From NCBI RefSeq assembly GCF_009936045.1, contig NZ_QWEQ01000019.1, positions 22,385 to 86,384 on the forward strand: 64,000 nt of DNA, given 5' to 3'. Position 1 is the first letter of the stretch, and each line of letters begins with the position of its first letter. Below are positions 17,862-26,668 of the stretch, piece after piece. The notes beneath the pieces were generated by a model. It searched no databases. It was not told the origin of the DNA and saw only the letters and a program-made list of their open reading frames with translations. A program made the position numbers and the translations under genes. The stretch comes from Emergencia sp. 1XD21-10 (GTDB taxonomy: Bacteria; Bacillota; Clostridia; Peptostreptococcales; Anaerovoracaceae).

Positions 17862-18986
17862 TTACCAGAACTTCACTTCTGGTTTTGCATTTCTGTAATC
17901 GGCGCTGACCATGACTTCGTTCCAGCATTCGTAGCATTCTGGCATGTCATACCAGCGATCGTCTGCTTTCACTGCGGTCAGTGCAATTCTCTGCCCCACG
18001 TAGGTTTCACTGTTGGATACAGGAACTGCGTGTTTTTCGTCGCCCAAATCTAAAGTGGAGATGATGCTCGGAATGGTAACCAGCGTCTTTTCGCCAGCTT
18101 CCACGTAGAGGTTCTCGTTCTGGAATACAACCTTAAATTCCTCGCCGTTATCTGCGCGAACCGTCGTCACACCTGTATCAAAACCGCCTGCTGAGTCAAT
18201 CTGAATATCCACAATGGTTCCTGCAGACACGATTGGACTAAACGGAATTTTTTTCTCGCCAAAGTAGCTTTGCAGTTTTTCCACAGCCTCTGCAGCAGGC
18301 GTTTTCATCAGAATATCGCCCACTTCAATTGCCAGGGTCATCTGGCCCAGTGCGGAAGCATCCTTGTGCTGGTCTTTGTTCATCATCCATGCAGCAAAGC
18401 CGATGCCCTGGTCGAATGCCTGACACATGTATCTTGCGATTTTTTCACAGGCTGCGCCATCCATCGAATCTTCTGTCCTCGCAACGATGGTGTCACCAGC
18501 TTCACTGGCTAAAATAACCGGACTGGTTGGCACGCCGTGTACCGGCAGAAGTCCTGTATTCAGCTCCGGAACGGCACGACCGTTTCCATCTGTATCGATA
18601 ATCGGCAGTCCGCATTTCCAAGCTGCGTAAAGTGGAAGCATGGTGTTTCCGCCGCCCATTTCGCCGGAATACACATATTTCAATTCTTTGCCCAAAAATC
18701 TTGCTTCTTCGCTCATCCCCTTTACAGCGTTGACAGATTCGTCCTGGAAAGTTCTGCCCTTGGTTGCTACCGGAGAGCCCAGCGCTGCAATCATCGTGGA
18801 AACAACATTTGGATCGTCCTCCATCTCTACAATATCAATCATTTTGATAAATGCATCAGGGTCTTCCGCATACATAGCTTCAATCAGCGCCAATCCCTCT
18901 TCAGCGCTGCCGCCACCGCCACCGCCATAAAAGCTGGAGCCGTAAACAATACTTGTCAGTTCCTCACGTCTTAATTCTCTTGCCAT
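17862..18986 (-). CDS. DUF917 family protein
   Basis: A 374-residue cytosolic protein of the DUF917 family, related to hydantoinase/oxoprolinase-like and thiohydantoin-desulfurase proteins. The glycine-rich N-terminal motif YGSSFYGGGGGGSAEEGL and the later GEMGGGNTMLPLYAAWKCGL are characteristic. It is last in a three-gene operon behind an M29-like aminopeptidase and an NCS1 permease, with a divergent PucR regulator. That context suggests breakdown of an imported cyclic amide or nucleobase-like compound. The exact reaction is unknown. Confidence 0.85.
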   Translation of the reverse strand: MARELRREELTSIVYGSSFYGGGGGGSAEEGLALIEAMYAEDPDAFIKMIDIVEMEDDPNVVSTMIAALGSPVATKGRTFQDESVNAVKGMSEEARFLGKELKYVYSGEMGGGNTMLPLYAAWKCGLPIIDTDGNGRAVPELNTGLLPVHGVPTSPVILASEAGDTIVARTEDSMDGAACEKIARYMCQAFDQGIGFAAWMMNKDQHKDASALGQMTLAIEVGDILMKTPAAEAVEKLQSYFGEKKIPFSPIVSAGTIVDIQIDSAGGFDTGVTTVRADNGEEFKVVFQNENLYVEAGEKTLVTIPSIISTLDLGDEKHAVPVSNSETYVGQRIALTAVKADDRWYDMPECYECWNEVMVSADYRNAKPEVKFW

Positions 18987-19013
18987 TTTTTACCTCTCAA
19001 ATCTATTTTCTCT

Positions 19014-19955
19014 TTAATAAACGTGTTTTCCCTTTTCCATCACGCATTCGTCATCAATCCAGACAGTCGGTGCGTTGATAATCATGTCGTAGTGCATATC
19101 GCAGTCCTGCTGTCCGCCCATGAACAAGTTGTTGCCGCAGGCAATATGAATGGTGCCGAACACTTTTTCGTCGACCAGGCCATTGCCCATAATTTCACAG
19201 GTTGGATTGGTGCCGATACCGAATTCGCATACATTCTTTGCAGTGTCTTCAAACTGACCGACAAATTCCTCAAACATCTCTGCGTCAGCGCCTTCTGTCT
19301 TCACAATTCTGCCGTCTGCAAAGGTCAAAGTCAACGGTTCTTCCATCACCTTAAAATCTGCGATAACGCCGTCAACCACCAGCACACCGTTGCCTTTTGT
19401 TTCAATAGGCGCGACCATGGCTTCGCCTGCCGGCAGATTACCAAAGGCGCCGGACTCTGTCAGTTTTCCAGTATCTGCAATGCCTTTTCTGCCGCCGCAG
19501 TAAAGGGTTAAATCAGTGCCAGCCTCTGTTGTAATATGTATCTTTTCAGCCCTTGTCAGCTTTTCTGCCAGAATGTTTCCGATGCGCTCTACCTCATCGT
19601 AATCAGCGCCCAAAGTCATTTTTACGATGTCTTCGGTGATGCCCGGCATGGAAGCAATTCTGCAGCCTCTTTCTGTAGCTTCGGCTCTGCCTTTTGTATG
19701 GGTGTAAGAGCCGGTGGTAATCATCATGCACACCTGCGCCTCGTCGAGGGCCGCTTTACAAAGCTGCGGCATTTCTCCGCCTTGATGGACAGGTCCCACT
19801 GCCATAATCGTTTCAATTCCCAAATCATTTCCTGCTTTTACAAATTCCTTCGCAAGATCCAGCTGCTCGATATCGGTAAGAATCAGAAATTTTTCTCCCG
19901 CTTTTACGCCCATGCAGGATGCAATAGAAATTTTTGCTACTTCATAAGTATTCAT
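19014..19955 (-). CDS. M29-like aminopeptidase family protein
   Basis: A 313-residue soluble protein resembling the M29 aminopeptidase/NicX-like fold. Recognisable elements are the N-terminal MGVKAGEKFLILTD, the TTEAGTDLTLYCGGRKG segment and the C-terminal EFGIGTNP followed by GTIHIACGNN and DCDMHYDMI, where acidic and histidine residues could bind metals. It is shorter than classical M29 peptidases. It lies 4 bases after the permease gene and upstream of the DUF917 gene, so a hydrolase role on the imported compound or its product is likely. It may not be a peptidase. Confidence 0.78.
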   Translation of the reverse strand: MNTYEVAKISIASCMGVKAGEKFLILTDIEQLDLAKEFVKAGNDLGIETIMAVGPVHQGGEMPQLCKAALDEAQVCMMITTGSYTHTKGRAEATERGCRIASMPGITEDIVKMTLGADYDEVERIGNILAEKLTRAEKIHITTEAGTDLTLYCGGRKGIADTGKLTESGAFGNLPAGEAMVAPIETKGNGVLVVDGVIADFKVMEEPLTLTFADGRIVKTEGADAEMFEEFVGQFEDTAKNVCEFGIGTNPTCEIMGNGLVDEKVFGTIHIACGNNLFMGGQQDCDMHYDMIINAPTVWIDDECVMEKGKHVY

Positions 19956-19958
19956 AGT

Positions 19959-21248
19959 TTACGCCTCCTTAACAAATGGATTGTATTTCGGATTCTTCAC
20001 TACAGTGCAGAGAATCCAGTAAACTACGATTGTTACTGCAATACCGATCAGCTCTGGAATGAAGAATTTATCGAAGTATGTAGTCAGCGCGCCGCAGATC
20101 CATGCGATAATGCCAAGCCAGTTGACACCCGGGAACGGCTCCCAGCCTTCAGCCTTGCCGCGACCCATAACCCAGTAATCTGCAATCAGAACGGCGCAGA
20201 TTGGAGTAATGAGATAGCTGAGAATGGACAGGAAGTCTACGAAATAGTAAACGATACCGCCCAGAGAAAGCAGAATCCCGATGATACCGCAGATTGCTGT
20301 CACGATGGCTCTTCTGTCATCTCTCATTTTAAAAATATCTACGACTGCGATACCTGCTGAATAAGCGTTTCCTACGTTGGTTGTCCATGTTGCCAGAATC
20401 AGAACCAGCATGCCTGCCGCCGGAAGACCTACATTGGCAAACATTACTGTAATATCTGAATCGCCGGAACAAATGGAAAGAATTGCACCGCATGCCAGCG
20501 CACCAACGCCTGCAGGGATGACGCCAAATAGACAGGACAGCGCAGCGCTTTTTCCGTCTTTGCTGTAACGGTTATAGTCACCGCAGGTTGCCGCACCAGA
20601 GATGAATCCACCAACAGAAATGGTAATGCCGACCATCATGCCGCCGCCACCTTCCGGCTGATACGCTGACAGAACAGCAGCTCCGCCATCACCCAGGGCA
20701 ATGGACACACCATAAATCAAAAATACGAACAAAAGTGGTACGCTGACAACGTTGAGAATCTTTGTCAGACCAATGCCGTAGAAAGCAGTCACCAGCATTA
20801 AAGTGCCCCAAAGCACACATGCCAGCCACTCAGGAAATGCGATACCAAAACTGGACTGCATGAGTGAGCAGAATGAAGACGCACAGACAATAGTCTGATA
20901 GCCGTACCATCCAATCATAGAAATGGCGATAATCAGAGACAAGGTATACTGAGATCCTCTGTCTCCCAGCGCTCTTGATACTGCCATTACAGTCGGTCTT
21001 CCCGTCTGTGCAGACTGCGCTGCAATTAACATCATCAGCACTACGACGATTCCGTAGCCGATAAACATCGCCAAAATGGAATCTTTAAAATTCAGCCCAG
21101 CCGATACCATAGCGCCTACCATCAGCGCAGGTACACAAATGACATTTCCTGCCCAGATAAAGGCAATGGAAGGCCAGCTTTTTTTCTCACTGTCCGGAAC
21201 CGGTTCCAGCGTGATGGTTTCAACATGACTTTTCTTTGCTTCAGCCAT
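19959..21248 (-). CDS. NCS1-family (CodB-like) permease
   Basis: A 429-residue membrane transporter of the nucleobase:cation symporter-1 family, with about twelve helices. Family members import cytosine, hydantoins, allantoin or purines. The family stretch GNVICVPALMVGAM and the SGAATCGDYNRYSKDGKSA loop are visible. The start at 21248 follows GAAAGGAGGAAACGAT. A 43-codon upstream extension of the open frame has no such site. It is first in the operon. Its promoter carries a 16-base perfect palindrome in the spacer. Confidence 0.9.
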   Translation of the reverse strand: MAEAKKSHVETITLEPVPDSEKKSWPSIAFIWAGNVICVPALMVGAMVSAGLNFKDSILAMFIGYGIVVVLMMLIAAQSAQTGRPTVMAVSRALGDRGSQYTLSLIIAISMIGWYGYQTIVCASSFCSLMQSSFGIAFPEWLACVLWGTLMLVTAFYGIGLTKILNVVSVPLLFVFLIYGVSIALGDGGAAVLSAYQPEGGGGMMVGITISVGGFISGAATCGDYNRYSKDGKSAALSCLFGVIPAGVGALACGAILSICSGDSDITVMFANVGLPAAGMLVLILATWTTNVGNAYSAGIAVVDIFKMRDDRRAIVTAICGIIGILLSLGGIVYYFVDFLSILSYLITPICAVLIADYWVMGRGKAEGWEPFPGVNWLGIIAWICGALTTYFDKFFIPELIGIAVTIVVYWILCTVVKNPKYNPFVKEA

Positions 21249-21296
21249 ATCGTTTCCTCCTTTCAGGATAAACAAAGGTATTATTGCGTTGTAGTA

Positions 21297-21326
21297 AGTA
21301 TAGCAGCAGGGGATATCCCCTGTCAT
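21297..21326 (-). promoter_or_regulatory. Permease-operon promoter with palindromic operator
   Basis: On the minus strand ATGACA (21321-21326) and TATACT (21297-21302) are 18 bases apart. The spacer overlaps CAGGGGATATCCCCTG (21307-21322), a perfect 16-base palindrome. It is a good candidate operator for the divergent PucR regulator or another dimeric regulator. Confidence 0.6.
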
Positions 21327-21443
21327 TAGCATAATTGCGGAAAAAGTCTTTATATTTTTATGCACGTAAACAATCATGAAATAATTTCTCAGCGAATATA
21401 CGGAAAAATTTCACGATTATTTATTTATATTTACAATTATTTC

Positions 21444-21472
21444 TTGCGTTTCCCTTTCCCTTGGAATAGAAT
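21444..21472 (+). promoter_or_regulatory. pucR-like gene promoter
   Basis: TTGCGT (21444-21449) and TAGAAT (21467-21472) are 17 bases apart, 33 bases before the start codon. Confidence 0.55.
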
Positions 21473-21504
21473 ATAGACATTACAATTAATATGGAGGTAA
21501 TCTA

Positions 21505-23124
21505 ATGAGCCTTACTGTTTCCGACTGTCTGAAACTCCCTTCTCTGCGCAGCGCCAAAGTCATCGCAGGTCATAAAGGGCTTTCCAATATCGTCAACAAT
21601 GTTTCTGTACTGGAAATTTACGATGCCGAACTCTTTTCGCTGGAAGCCCCGGTCAACGACAGCGACATGACGCTGACCTCTTTCCGCGCCATCGCAGATA
21701 ACTATGAGCTGCAGTGCAAGCATATTGAGCAAATGCACAGTCTGGGTGACGCCGCCGTAGTGATTTACTACGTAGGAATTTACCTGAAAGAGATTCATCC
21801 TTCTCTCATCGAAACTGCTGACCGCCTTGGATTTCCCCTAATTATCATGCCCGAAGGTCGGATAGACTGCTTCTATCGGGAGGTTCTTTATGATGTTTAT
21901 AAAGCGATTTTCCATGCAAAAAATAAAGAAAAAGACCTGATTAATAACGTGGTAGCCCTATTTTCGAGACTGCCGGAGGACCGCAAAAATCTGACGAATC
22001 TGCTGCGTCTTATCAGCGATTCGCTCAAGTGCACAGTGCTTCTTTCTGATACGGTCATGAACAACGTCTGTCTGTCCAAATATCCCGCTTCCAACGACAT
22101 CACAGCCTCTGACATACACCAGCTTTACGAAAAAACTGGATGTTCAGATTCCCACGGCGCAGAAAGTCTTTGGCAGGGACGGGTGCTGCGCATTTTTCGC
22201 CTGCCTTTCACTGTCTTTGAATACCGTAACTTCTCGATTTACGCCATCGACGAATTCGGCTCTCTCACTATGGACGACATGTACGACGTCGTCGAACTAC
22301 TGGAAATTTTCTCCAAGCTTTGGAACCTGGACGCAGACAACATTCTGGAAAACTCATTGATTTCATCCATTCTGGACGGCGACTCGGAAAAAATGCGCCA
22401 GATTTCCACAAAACTTTCTATCGATATTCGCACCATCAATACTTCAGTATTTTTGCGCCCTTCCCTCATCGGTCTGGAGCCCCAGGGCAAACTTCGCCTG
22501 CAGAGAGAAATGGTGCAGCAGATTAAATCCTGCTCTGAAGACTGGGGCAAAACTGTCATCGTGGATACCTATGAATCCCTCATCGTCAGCTTCATTATGT
22601 ACTCCTCCACCGACAACACGGACAGGGAATATCTCCAGGAGATGACAGAACGGCTGGATACGCTCTGCACAAACTATACTATCTCCTTCTTCCCGTGTGA
22701 CAACAAAGCAGAGGAAACCCGCAAAACCTATCTGCTGTACAGCGAAACCATTCCTCTCGCCATTTCCATCTTCCCAAGCCGGAAATTATTCTCCTACGGT
22801 GACATTCTCTTCGCCCACCAATGCGAAACCATCTGCTGCGAAAAGAATGATTCTTTCCGCATCTGCCGCAACATTCTAAAGCCGCTGCTGGAAGACGCTG
22901 ACAGTGACGCACTGCTGGAAACCCTCAGCGTTTATTATCTGGACGCCGGCTGTGAAGTCAAGGCTACCGCCAGCCAGCTTTTCGTCCACAGAAATACCAT
23001 TCAATACCGGCTGGCAAAAATTCATGCAATTACCAATTTCAAGACCGACGATTTTCTGTCCAACAACCTTATGTATCAGGCCATCGCCTGCTACAGACTC
23101 CATCCGGAGCTGTTTGAGGTGTAG
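21505..23124 (+). CDS. PucR family transcriptional regulator
   Basis: A 539-residue regulator. The N-terminal PucR ligand-sensing domain (about residues 5-125, starting SLTVSDCLKLPSLRSAKVIAG) is followed by a GGDEF-like middle region. The C-terminal HTH_30 has VHRNTIQYRLAKI near residue 505. Family members activate purine and amide catabolism genes. The ATG at 21505 follows GGAGGTAATCTA. It faces the permease/M29-like/DUF917 operon across a 256-base promoter region, so it most likely controls that operon. Confidence 0.92.
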   Translation: MSLTVSDCLKLPSLRSAKVIAGHKGLSNIVNNVSVLEIYDAELFSLEAPVNDSDMTLTSFRAIADNYELQCKHIEQMHSLGDAAVVIYYVGIYLKEIHPSLIETADRLGFPLIIMPEGRIDCFYREVLYDVYKAIFHAKNKEKDLINNVVALFSRLPEDRKNLTNLLRLISDSLKCTVLLSDTVMNNVCLSKYPASNDITASDIHQLYEKTGCSDSHGAESLWQGRVLRIFRLPFTVFEYRNFSIYAIDEFGSLTMDDMYDVVELLEIFSKLWNLDADNILENSLISSILDGDSEKMRQISTKLSIDIRTINTSVFLRPSLIGLEPQGKLRLQREMVQQIKSCSEDWGKTVIVDTYESLIVSFIMYSSTDNTDREYLQEMTERLDTLCTNYTISFFPCDNKAEETRKTYLLYSETIPLAISIFPSRKLFSYGDILFAHQCETICCEKNDSFRICRNILKPLLEDADSDALLETLSVYYLDAGCEVKATASQLFVHRNTIQYRLAKIHAITNFKTDDFLSNNLMYQAIACYRLHPELFEV

Positions 23125-23243
23125 GTTTATTCGTGAAGCTCAATGTATCTTTCTGCCAGTTTTCAGTTTTTTAAGAGATGGTTTTCAAAATGGCGATTTT
23201 GTTTGTAAAAAAGCAAACTTTTTCGCAGATTTCGAAAACCACA

Positions 23244-24047
23244 TTATATCCAAATCTGACTTTCCACCCTGTTGTCGGCAAAATCCCGCTCCAGCATAGC
23301 TTTGTGACTGAGGAATGCCCCATCGGTAAAGTATTTTGCGCTTTGCGGGCAAACAGCGATACATGCCTGACATTTAATACAAATGCCATCCGTTCCAATG
23401 CTCCCCATGGGGCAGTGCTCCGCACAAAGACCGCAGCCGGTGCATTTACCCGAATCGGTCACTGGCTTGGCTTTCAGGAAAACTGCCGGCGTGCCCTCGA
23501 GTCCCTTCGGCACATAATAAGGTCCTGCCGGATGATTTCCCGGAAATACTTCTGCACTGAGGGTATGACCTGTCTGCAAGTTCTTCATCGCACCTTCTCC
23601 CAACTCTGCCGCTTTTTCAAAGTCTGCTCTTGCCGGTCTTCCCTCCGCCACCTTTGCAAAGGCGTGATGGCACACAAATGCCCCGCCGCCCGCCAGTTTA
23701 AAGCCTGTTTCTTCCAGCAAATCCGAAAGTTCAGCCAGACTGTCATCAAAACTACGACCACCGAAAGTTACTACAGGTACGCAGGAAGCGCCTGCACTTT
23801 TCACCGAATCTCTGATATAGGGCATGATTTTGTTGGGCAATCTGCCCGCATAAGTGGGCATGCCGAATATGACAAAATCTCTCGCTCCGAATTCCGCCCT
23901 GCTCTGCCGATTTTCCAGCTTTGTGATATCAAACTCCCGCACCGCAGCAGCGCCCAGCGCTTCTGCTGCGGCTTTTGCTATGCGAACAATCAGCCCCTTC
24001 GTGCTGCCTGTCGGGCTGAAGTATACTGCCCAAATTTGTTTTATCAT
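23244..24047 (-). CDS. EFR1-type flavodoxin-ferredoxin fusion protein
   Basis: A 267-residue electron-transfer protein. The N-terminal flavodoxin domain has the FMN phosphate loop SPTGSTKG (11-18). The C-terminal domain binds two 4Fe-4S clusters through C202/205/208/212 and C223/226/229/233. The start at 24047 lies in an ATGA overlap with the end of cca, so the two are co-translated. Its electron partner is unknown. It ends convergently with the pucR-like gene. Confidence 0.9.
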   Translation of the reverse strand: MIKQIWAVYFSPTGSTKGLIVRIAKAAAEALGAAAVREFDITKLENRQSRAEFGARDFVIFGMPTYAGRLPNKIMPYIRDSVKSAGASCVPVVTFGGRSFDDSLAELSDLLEETGFKLAGGGAFVCHHAFAKVAEGRPARADFEKAAELGEGAMKNLQTGHTLSAEVFPGNHPAGPYYVPKGLEGTPAVFLKAKPVTDSGKCTGCGLCAEHCPMGSIGTDGICIKCQACIAVCPQSAKYFTDGAFLSHKAMLERDFADNRVESQIWI

Positions 24048-25195
24048 AAGAGCCCCCTCTCTCTCGCATAATCCAGCAAACATTCGCCGGAGTTTTCCAG
24101 TTTCCCATCTATCACAAGTTCCAGCATTTCATCTAGTATGCTGCCGATGGCGGGTCCGGGCACTGCACCCAGCTTAATCAAGTCGCCGCCGCTTACAGCA
24201 AGCTGTTTCAGATTCCAACAGACATCGCTGTCGATAACAGCTTTGACGCAGGACTCTTCACCAAAGGCTGCATAATACATTCTGGTAACAAATTCCCCCT
24301 CTGCTTTCAGCATGCGGCAAATCGCCCGCCGATCGACCTGCGGTTCTGGCTGCGCCTCCAGAAGTCTCGCAATGGCTGCCGCCTGCTCTACCGTCCTGTT
24401 ATCATACTTCAATTCCCGCAGGGCTTCTTTTGTCCCCTCAGGAAAAAGCATTGCAAGACGAACGGAAAGTTCCTTCGGAAGTTTCTTTACAGAAGCCGGC
24501 ACAAGTCCAGGGCAGCACACCTGCAGCACCTCATAATAGCTGCCGATGACCGTGTCCACAGCAGGTCCCAGCACCAGTTTGGAAAGTTCCCCATTGATTC
24601 GTTCCCTGGAAATTTTCGTCAGCAGATGAGCACAGCTGCGGACCGCCTCCGCCGTCTCCATATCCATCTGAAAACACAGTACTGAACGGAACCGAAGAGC
24701 GCGTAATATCCGAAGTGCGTCCTCCTCAAAGCGTTTCTGCGGCTCCCCCACACAATGAACCATTTTATGTTTGATATCATAGGCGCCGTTATGCAAATCC
24801 ACCAGCCCCCGCTCTGGATTATAGGCAAGGGCATTCATGGTAAAGTCCCGCCTTTTCAGGTCCTCCTCAAGATTGGTTGTAAATGCCACAGCCTCCGGAT
24901 GTCGCCCATCCAGATAGTCGCCGTCAATGCGGTAGGTGGTAATTTCTACTGGACCTTCCTCTGTTAAAACTGTAACCGTCCCATGTTTTGCACCGGTCTG
25001 CACGGCGTTTTCCTCGCCAAAACACGCCGTCGTCTCCTCCGGACGCGCCGAAGTGCAAATGTCCCAGTCAGAGGGCTGCCGCTCCATAAGCAGATCCCTG
25101 ATGCAGCCGCCTACGGCGTAAGCCTCGTGACCTTGCTGCTCAAGAGCCGCAAGGACATTGCTTATATAATCCGGCAGCTTAAAAATATTCGTCAT
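24044..25195 (-). CDS. cca: CCA-adding tRNA nucleotidyltransferase
   Basis: A 383-residue class II nucleotidyltransferase that repairs or adds the 3' CCA of tRNA. The catalytic block is AYAVGGCIRDLL (GG at 29-30) followed by DWD (D43, D45), then the RRDFTMNALAY motif and an EDALRILRALRF stretch. The start at 25195 is preceded by GGAGGTCTGAT. It begins 2 bases before the end of the BlaI-type gene is complete in transcript order, so it is very probably co-transcribed with that repressor. Confidence 0.94.
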   Translation of the reverse strand: MTNIFKLPDYISNVLAALEQQGHEAYAVGGCIRDLLMERQPSDWDICTSARPEETTACFGEENAVQTGAKHGTVTVLTEEGPVEITTYRIDGDYLDGRHPEAVAFTTNLEEDLKRRDFTMNALAYNPERGLVDLHNGAYDIKHKMVHCVGEPQKRFEEDALRILRALRFRSVLCFQMDMETAEAVRSCAHLLTKISRERINGELSKLVLGPAVDTVIGSYYEVLQVCCPGLVPASVKKLPKELSVRLAMLFPEGTKEALRELKYDNRTVEQAAAIARLLEAQPEPQVDRRAICRMLKAEGEFVTRMYYAAFGEESCVKAVIDSDVCWNLKQLAVSGGDLIKLGAVPGPAIGSILDEMLELVIDGKLENSGECLLDYARERGLL

Positions 25196-25196
25196 A

Positions 25197-25565
25197 TCAG
25201 ACCTCCATCTCATCTAAAAGCTGCTTCAGCTGCGCTCTCTCTTCTTCCGAAATTCTGCTTTCTTTCAAAAAAGCCGCAATCAAATCTCCTGCTGCGCCGC
25301 CGTATACTTTTTCCAAAAGGTTTCGTCTCTCCGGCGCAGCACAGGTCTCTCTGCTGACCTCTGCCAGATAGCGGTGCGGATCACCGCTCCGATCGATTTT
25401 TACCAGCCTCTTTCGTTCCATACGTGTCAAATAGGTCAGCACCGTATTTCTGCTCCAACCAGTTACCGGTTTCAAGGCTTCCACAATTTCACCAAGCCCA
25501 AAGCCTTCTGTTCTTTCCCATAAAACACCGAGCACGTTGAGCTCGGCTTCTGACAGTCTGCCCAT
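25197..25565 (-). CDS. BlaI/MecI/CopY family repressor
   Basis: A 122-residue winged-helix repressor (about residues 5-80), with GWSRNTVLTYLTRMERKRLV as the recognition region and a C-terminal dimerisation helix pair. In other systems a BlaR1-type membrane protease or a metal signal releases such repressors; no such gene is adjacent here. Its own promoter region contains two TACAATTGTA operators in a 48-base palindrome. It is followed directly by cca and the flavodoxin-ferredoxin gene, an unusual operon for this family. Confidence 0.9.
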   Translation of the reverse strand: MGRLSEAELNVLGVLWERTEGFGLGEIVEALKPVTGWSRNTVLTYLTRMERKRLVKIDRSGDPHRYLAEVSRETCAAPERRNLLEKVYGGAAGDLIAAFLKESRISEEERAQLKQLLDEMEV

Positions 25566-25572
25566 AGAAAAA

Positions 25573-25620
25573 CCTCCTACAATTGTAGTATTCTTATCTA
25601 TATACTACAATTGTAGGAGG
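25573..25620. promoter_or_regulatory. Double BlaI-type operator
   Basis: A perfect 19-base inverted repeat (25573-25591 and 25602-25620) with a 10-base centre. Each arm contains the palindrome TACAATTGTA (25578-25587 and 25606-25615), matching the TACAnnTGTA BlaI-family consensus. Operator centres are 28 bases apart. It overlaps the ribosome binding site region of the repressor gene. Confidence 0.85.
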
Positions 25621-26062
25621 CATGTGTCAAGGGAAATATATGCGACTACCTACCAAATCGGGCGTCAGCGGCGGTAGCGGCATCGCTCTCCGGTGACTGC
25701 GGTCAGCTCCGGCAGGCCGTGCTAGTTCACAGCTGCACCGAAGCGGCATTAGCCTCCGCAGACTGCCTACATTGACAAATTCTTGATTTTTCTTCAATTT
25801 TGTCAATAAATCAAGATTTTCACTCTAAAATACCGGCTATTTCACCCTTGTTTTTGACAAATTGGACAAATTTCTGCAAAAATGTCAATTCTGTCAAGGT
25901 TTTTCACCGAAAACATTGCCCGAATTGACAGAATCACGATTTTTTGTCAATTTTGTCAACGCCAGCGTGAGGAAGAGGCCGGAAAGCGGCACTGCTGCTT
26001 TCCGGTACCGGCGCTACAACCAGACACAGTCGCTACCGTCAGAGCCCAAGCTTCACCATACA
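25621..26062. other. Gene-free region with GC-rich part and TGACA palindromes
   Basis: I see no credible gene. Bases 25650-25770 are GC-rich with several short GCGG/CCGC and CGGTGACTGC-type inversions. Bases 25771-25960 hold the TGACA half-site array listed separately. Bases 25975-26045 contain GGAAAGCGGCA-to-TGCTTTCC, a small hairpin. Confidence 0.5.
25771..25960. repeat. Array of inverted TTGACA half-site pairs (copy 1)
   Basis: TTGACA/TGTCAA half-sites recur about ten times in 190 bases. They are organised as head-to-head pairs. TTGACAAATTGGACAAATTT near 25855 faces AAAAATGTCAATTCTGTCAA near 25880. TTGACAGAATCACGA near 25924 faces TGTCAATTTTGTCAA near 25944. Half-sites within an arm are about 9-10 bases apart. 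A similar array lies at 30486-30664. Confidence 0.6.
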
Positions 26063-26105
26063 GAAAAACCACCTGCAAACGGTTTCCTGCCTGCAGGTGG
26101 TTTTA
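26063..26105 (-). terminator. Terminator of the VOR operon
   Basis: On the minus strand AAAACCACCTGCA pairs with TGCAGGTGGTTTT and is followed by T. It lies 12 bases past the last gene. Confidence 0.9.
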
Positions 26106-26116
26106 AAATATATATT

Positions 26117-26665
26117 TTATTTTGCAGCTGCGCCAATCGCAAATCCTTTTTCGAAAGCTTCTAAGTTCATCGGCAGGAACTCTGGTTTTTTCTTACCCAG
26201 TTTGTTCTTGATAGTTTCAATGATAACTTCTTTTGGAACAACTTCTGTTGCGCCGATGTAAGCGCCCAGCATGATGATGTTCAAAACTTTCGGATTTCCC
26301 ATTTCCAGAGCCATTTCAGTTACAGGAACTTTGATGACCTTGATGTCGTCTCTCTCGATTGGAGAGATTACGATGGAGCTGTTAATCAGCAGGTTTCCGC
26401 CTGGTTTCAGCTTGTCAAGGAATCTATGCAGGGAAGGATCGTTCATGACAATCATATCTTCCATTGCTTCCATAACAGGCGCACCGATTTCGTCATCGGA
26501 GATTACAACGTAGCAGTTAGCTGTACCTCCACGCATTTCTGCGCCGTAGGATGGGAAATATGTTACGTGTTTATCAGTTGATTCGCAAGTTGCCTGAGCC
26601 AAAAGAGTTCCTAGCATCATGACACCCTGTCCGCCAAATCCGGCAACAAGTAAATTTCTTTCCAT
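26117..26665 (-). CDS. 2-oxoacid:ferredoxin oxidoreductase, gamma subunit
   Basis: A 182-residue gamma-type subunit of a ferredoxin-dependent 2-oxoacid oxidoreductase. The N-terminal GFGGQGVMMLGTLLAQ and FPSYGAEMRGGTANC are hallmarks of this subunit. It works with the alpha, beta and ferredoxin-like subunits encoded just upstream to oxidise a 2-oxoacid to acyl-CoA, reducing ferredoxin in the cytosol. It is last in the operon, 3 bases after the beta gene. Confidence 0.93.
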   Translation of the reverse strand: MERNLLVAGFGGQGVMMLGTLLAQATCESTDKHVTYFPSYGAEMRGGTANCYVVISDDEIGAPVMEAMEDMIVMNDPSLHRFLDKLKPGGNLLINSSIVISPIERDDIKVIKVPVTEMALEMGNPKVLNIIMLGAYIGATEVVPKEVIIETIKNKLGKKKPEFLPMNLEAFEKGFAIGAAAK

Positions 26666-26668
26666 GTT

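Noticed and set aside
23178..24071. 297-codon plus-strand frame opposite the flavodoxin-ferredoxin gene
   Set aside because: The minus strand has perfect cluster motifs and coupling to cca. The plus-strand frame has no recognisable domain.
25771..25960. Iteron-type plasmid origin
   Set aside because: The repeats are inverted pairs, not direct iterons, and no replication gene is nearby.
25862..26164. Two plus-strand frames over the TGACA array
   Set aside because: They run through palindromic repeats and the VOR terminator. No ribosome binding site was seen.
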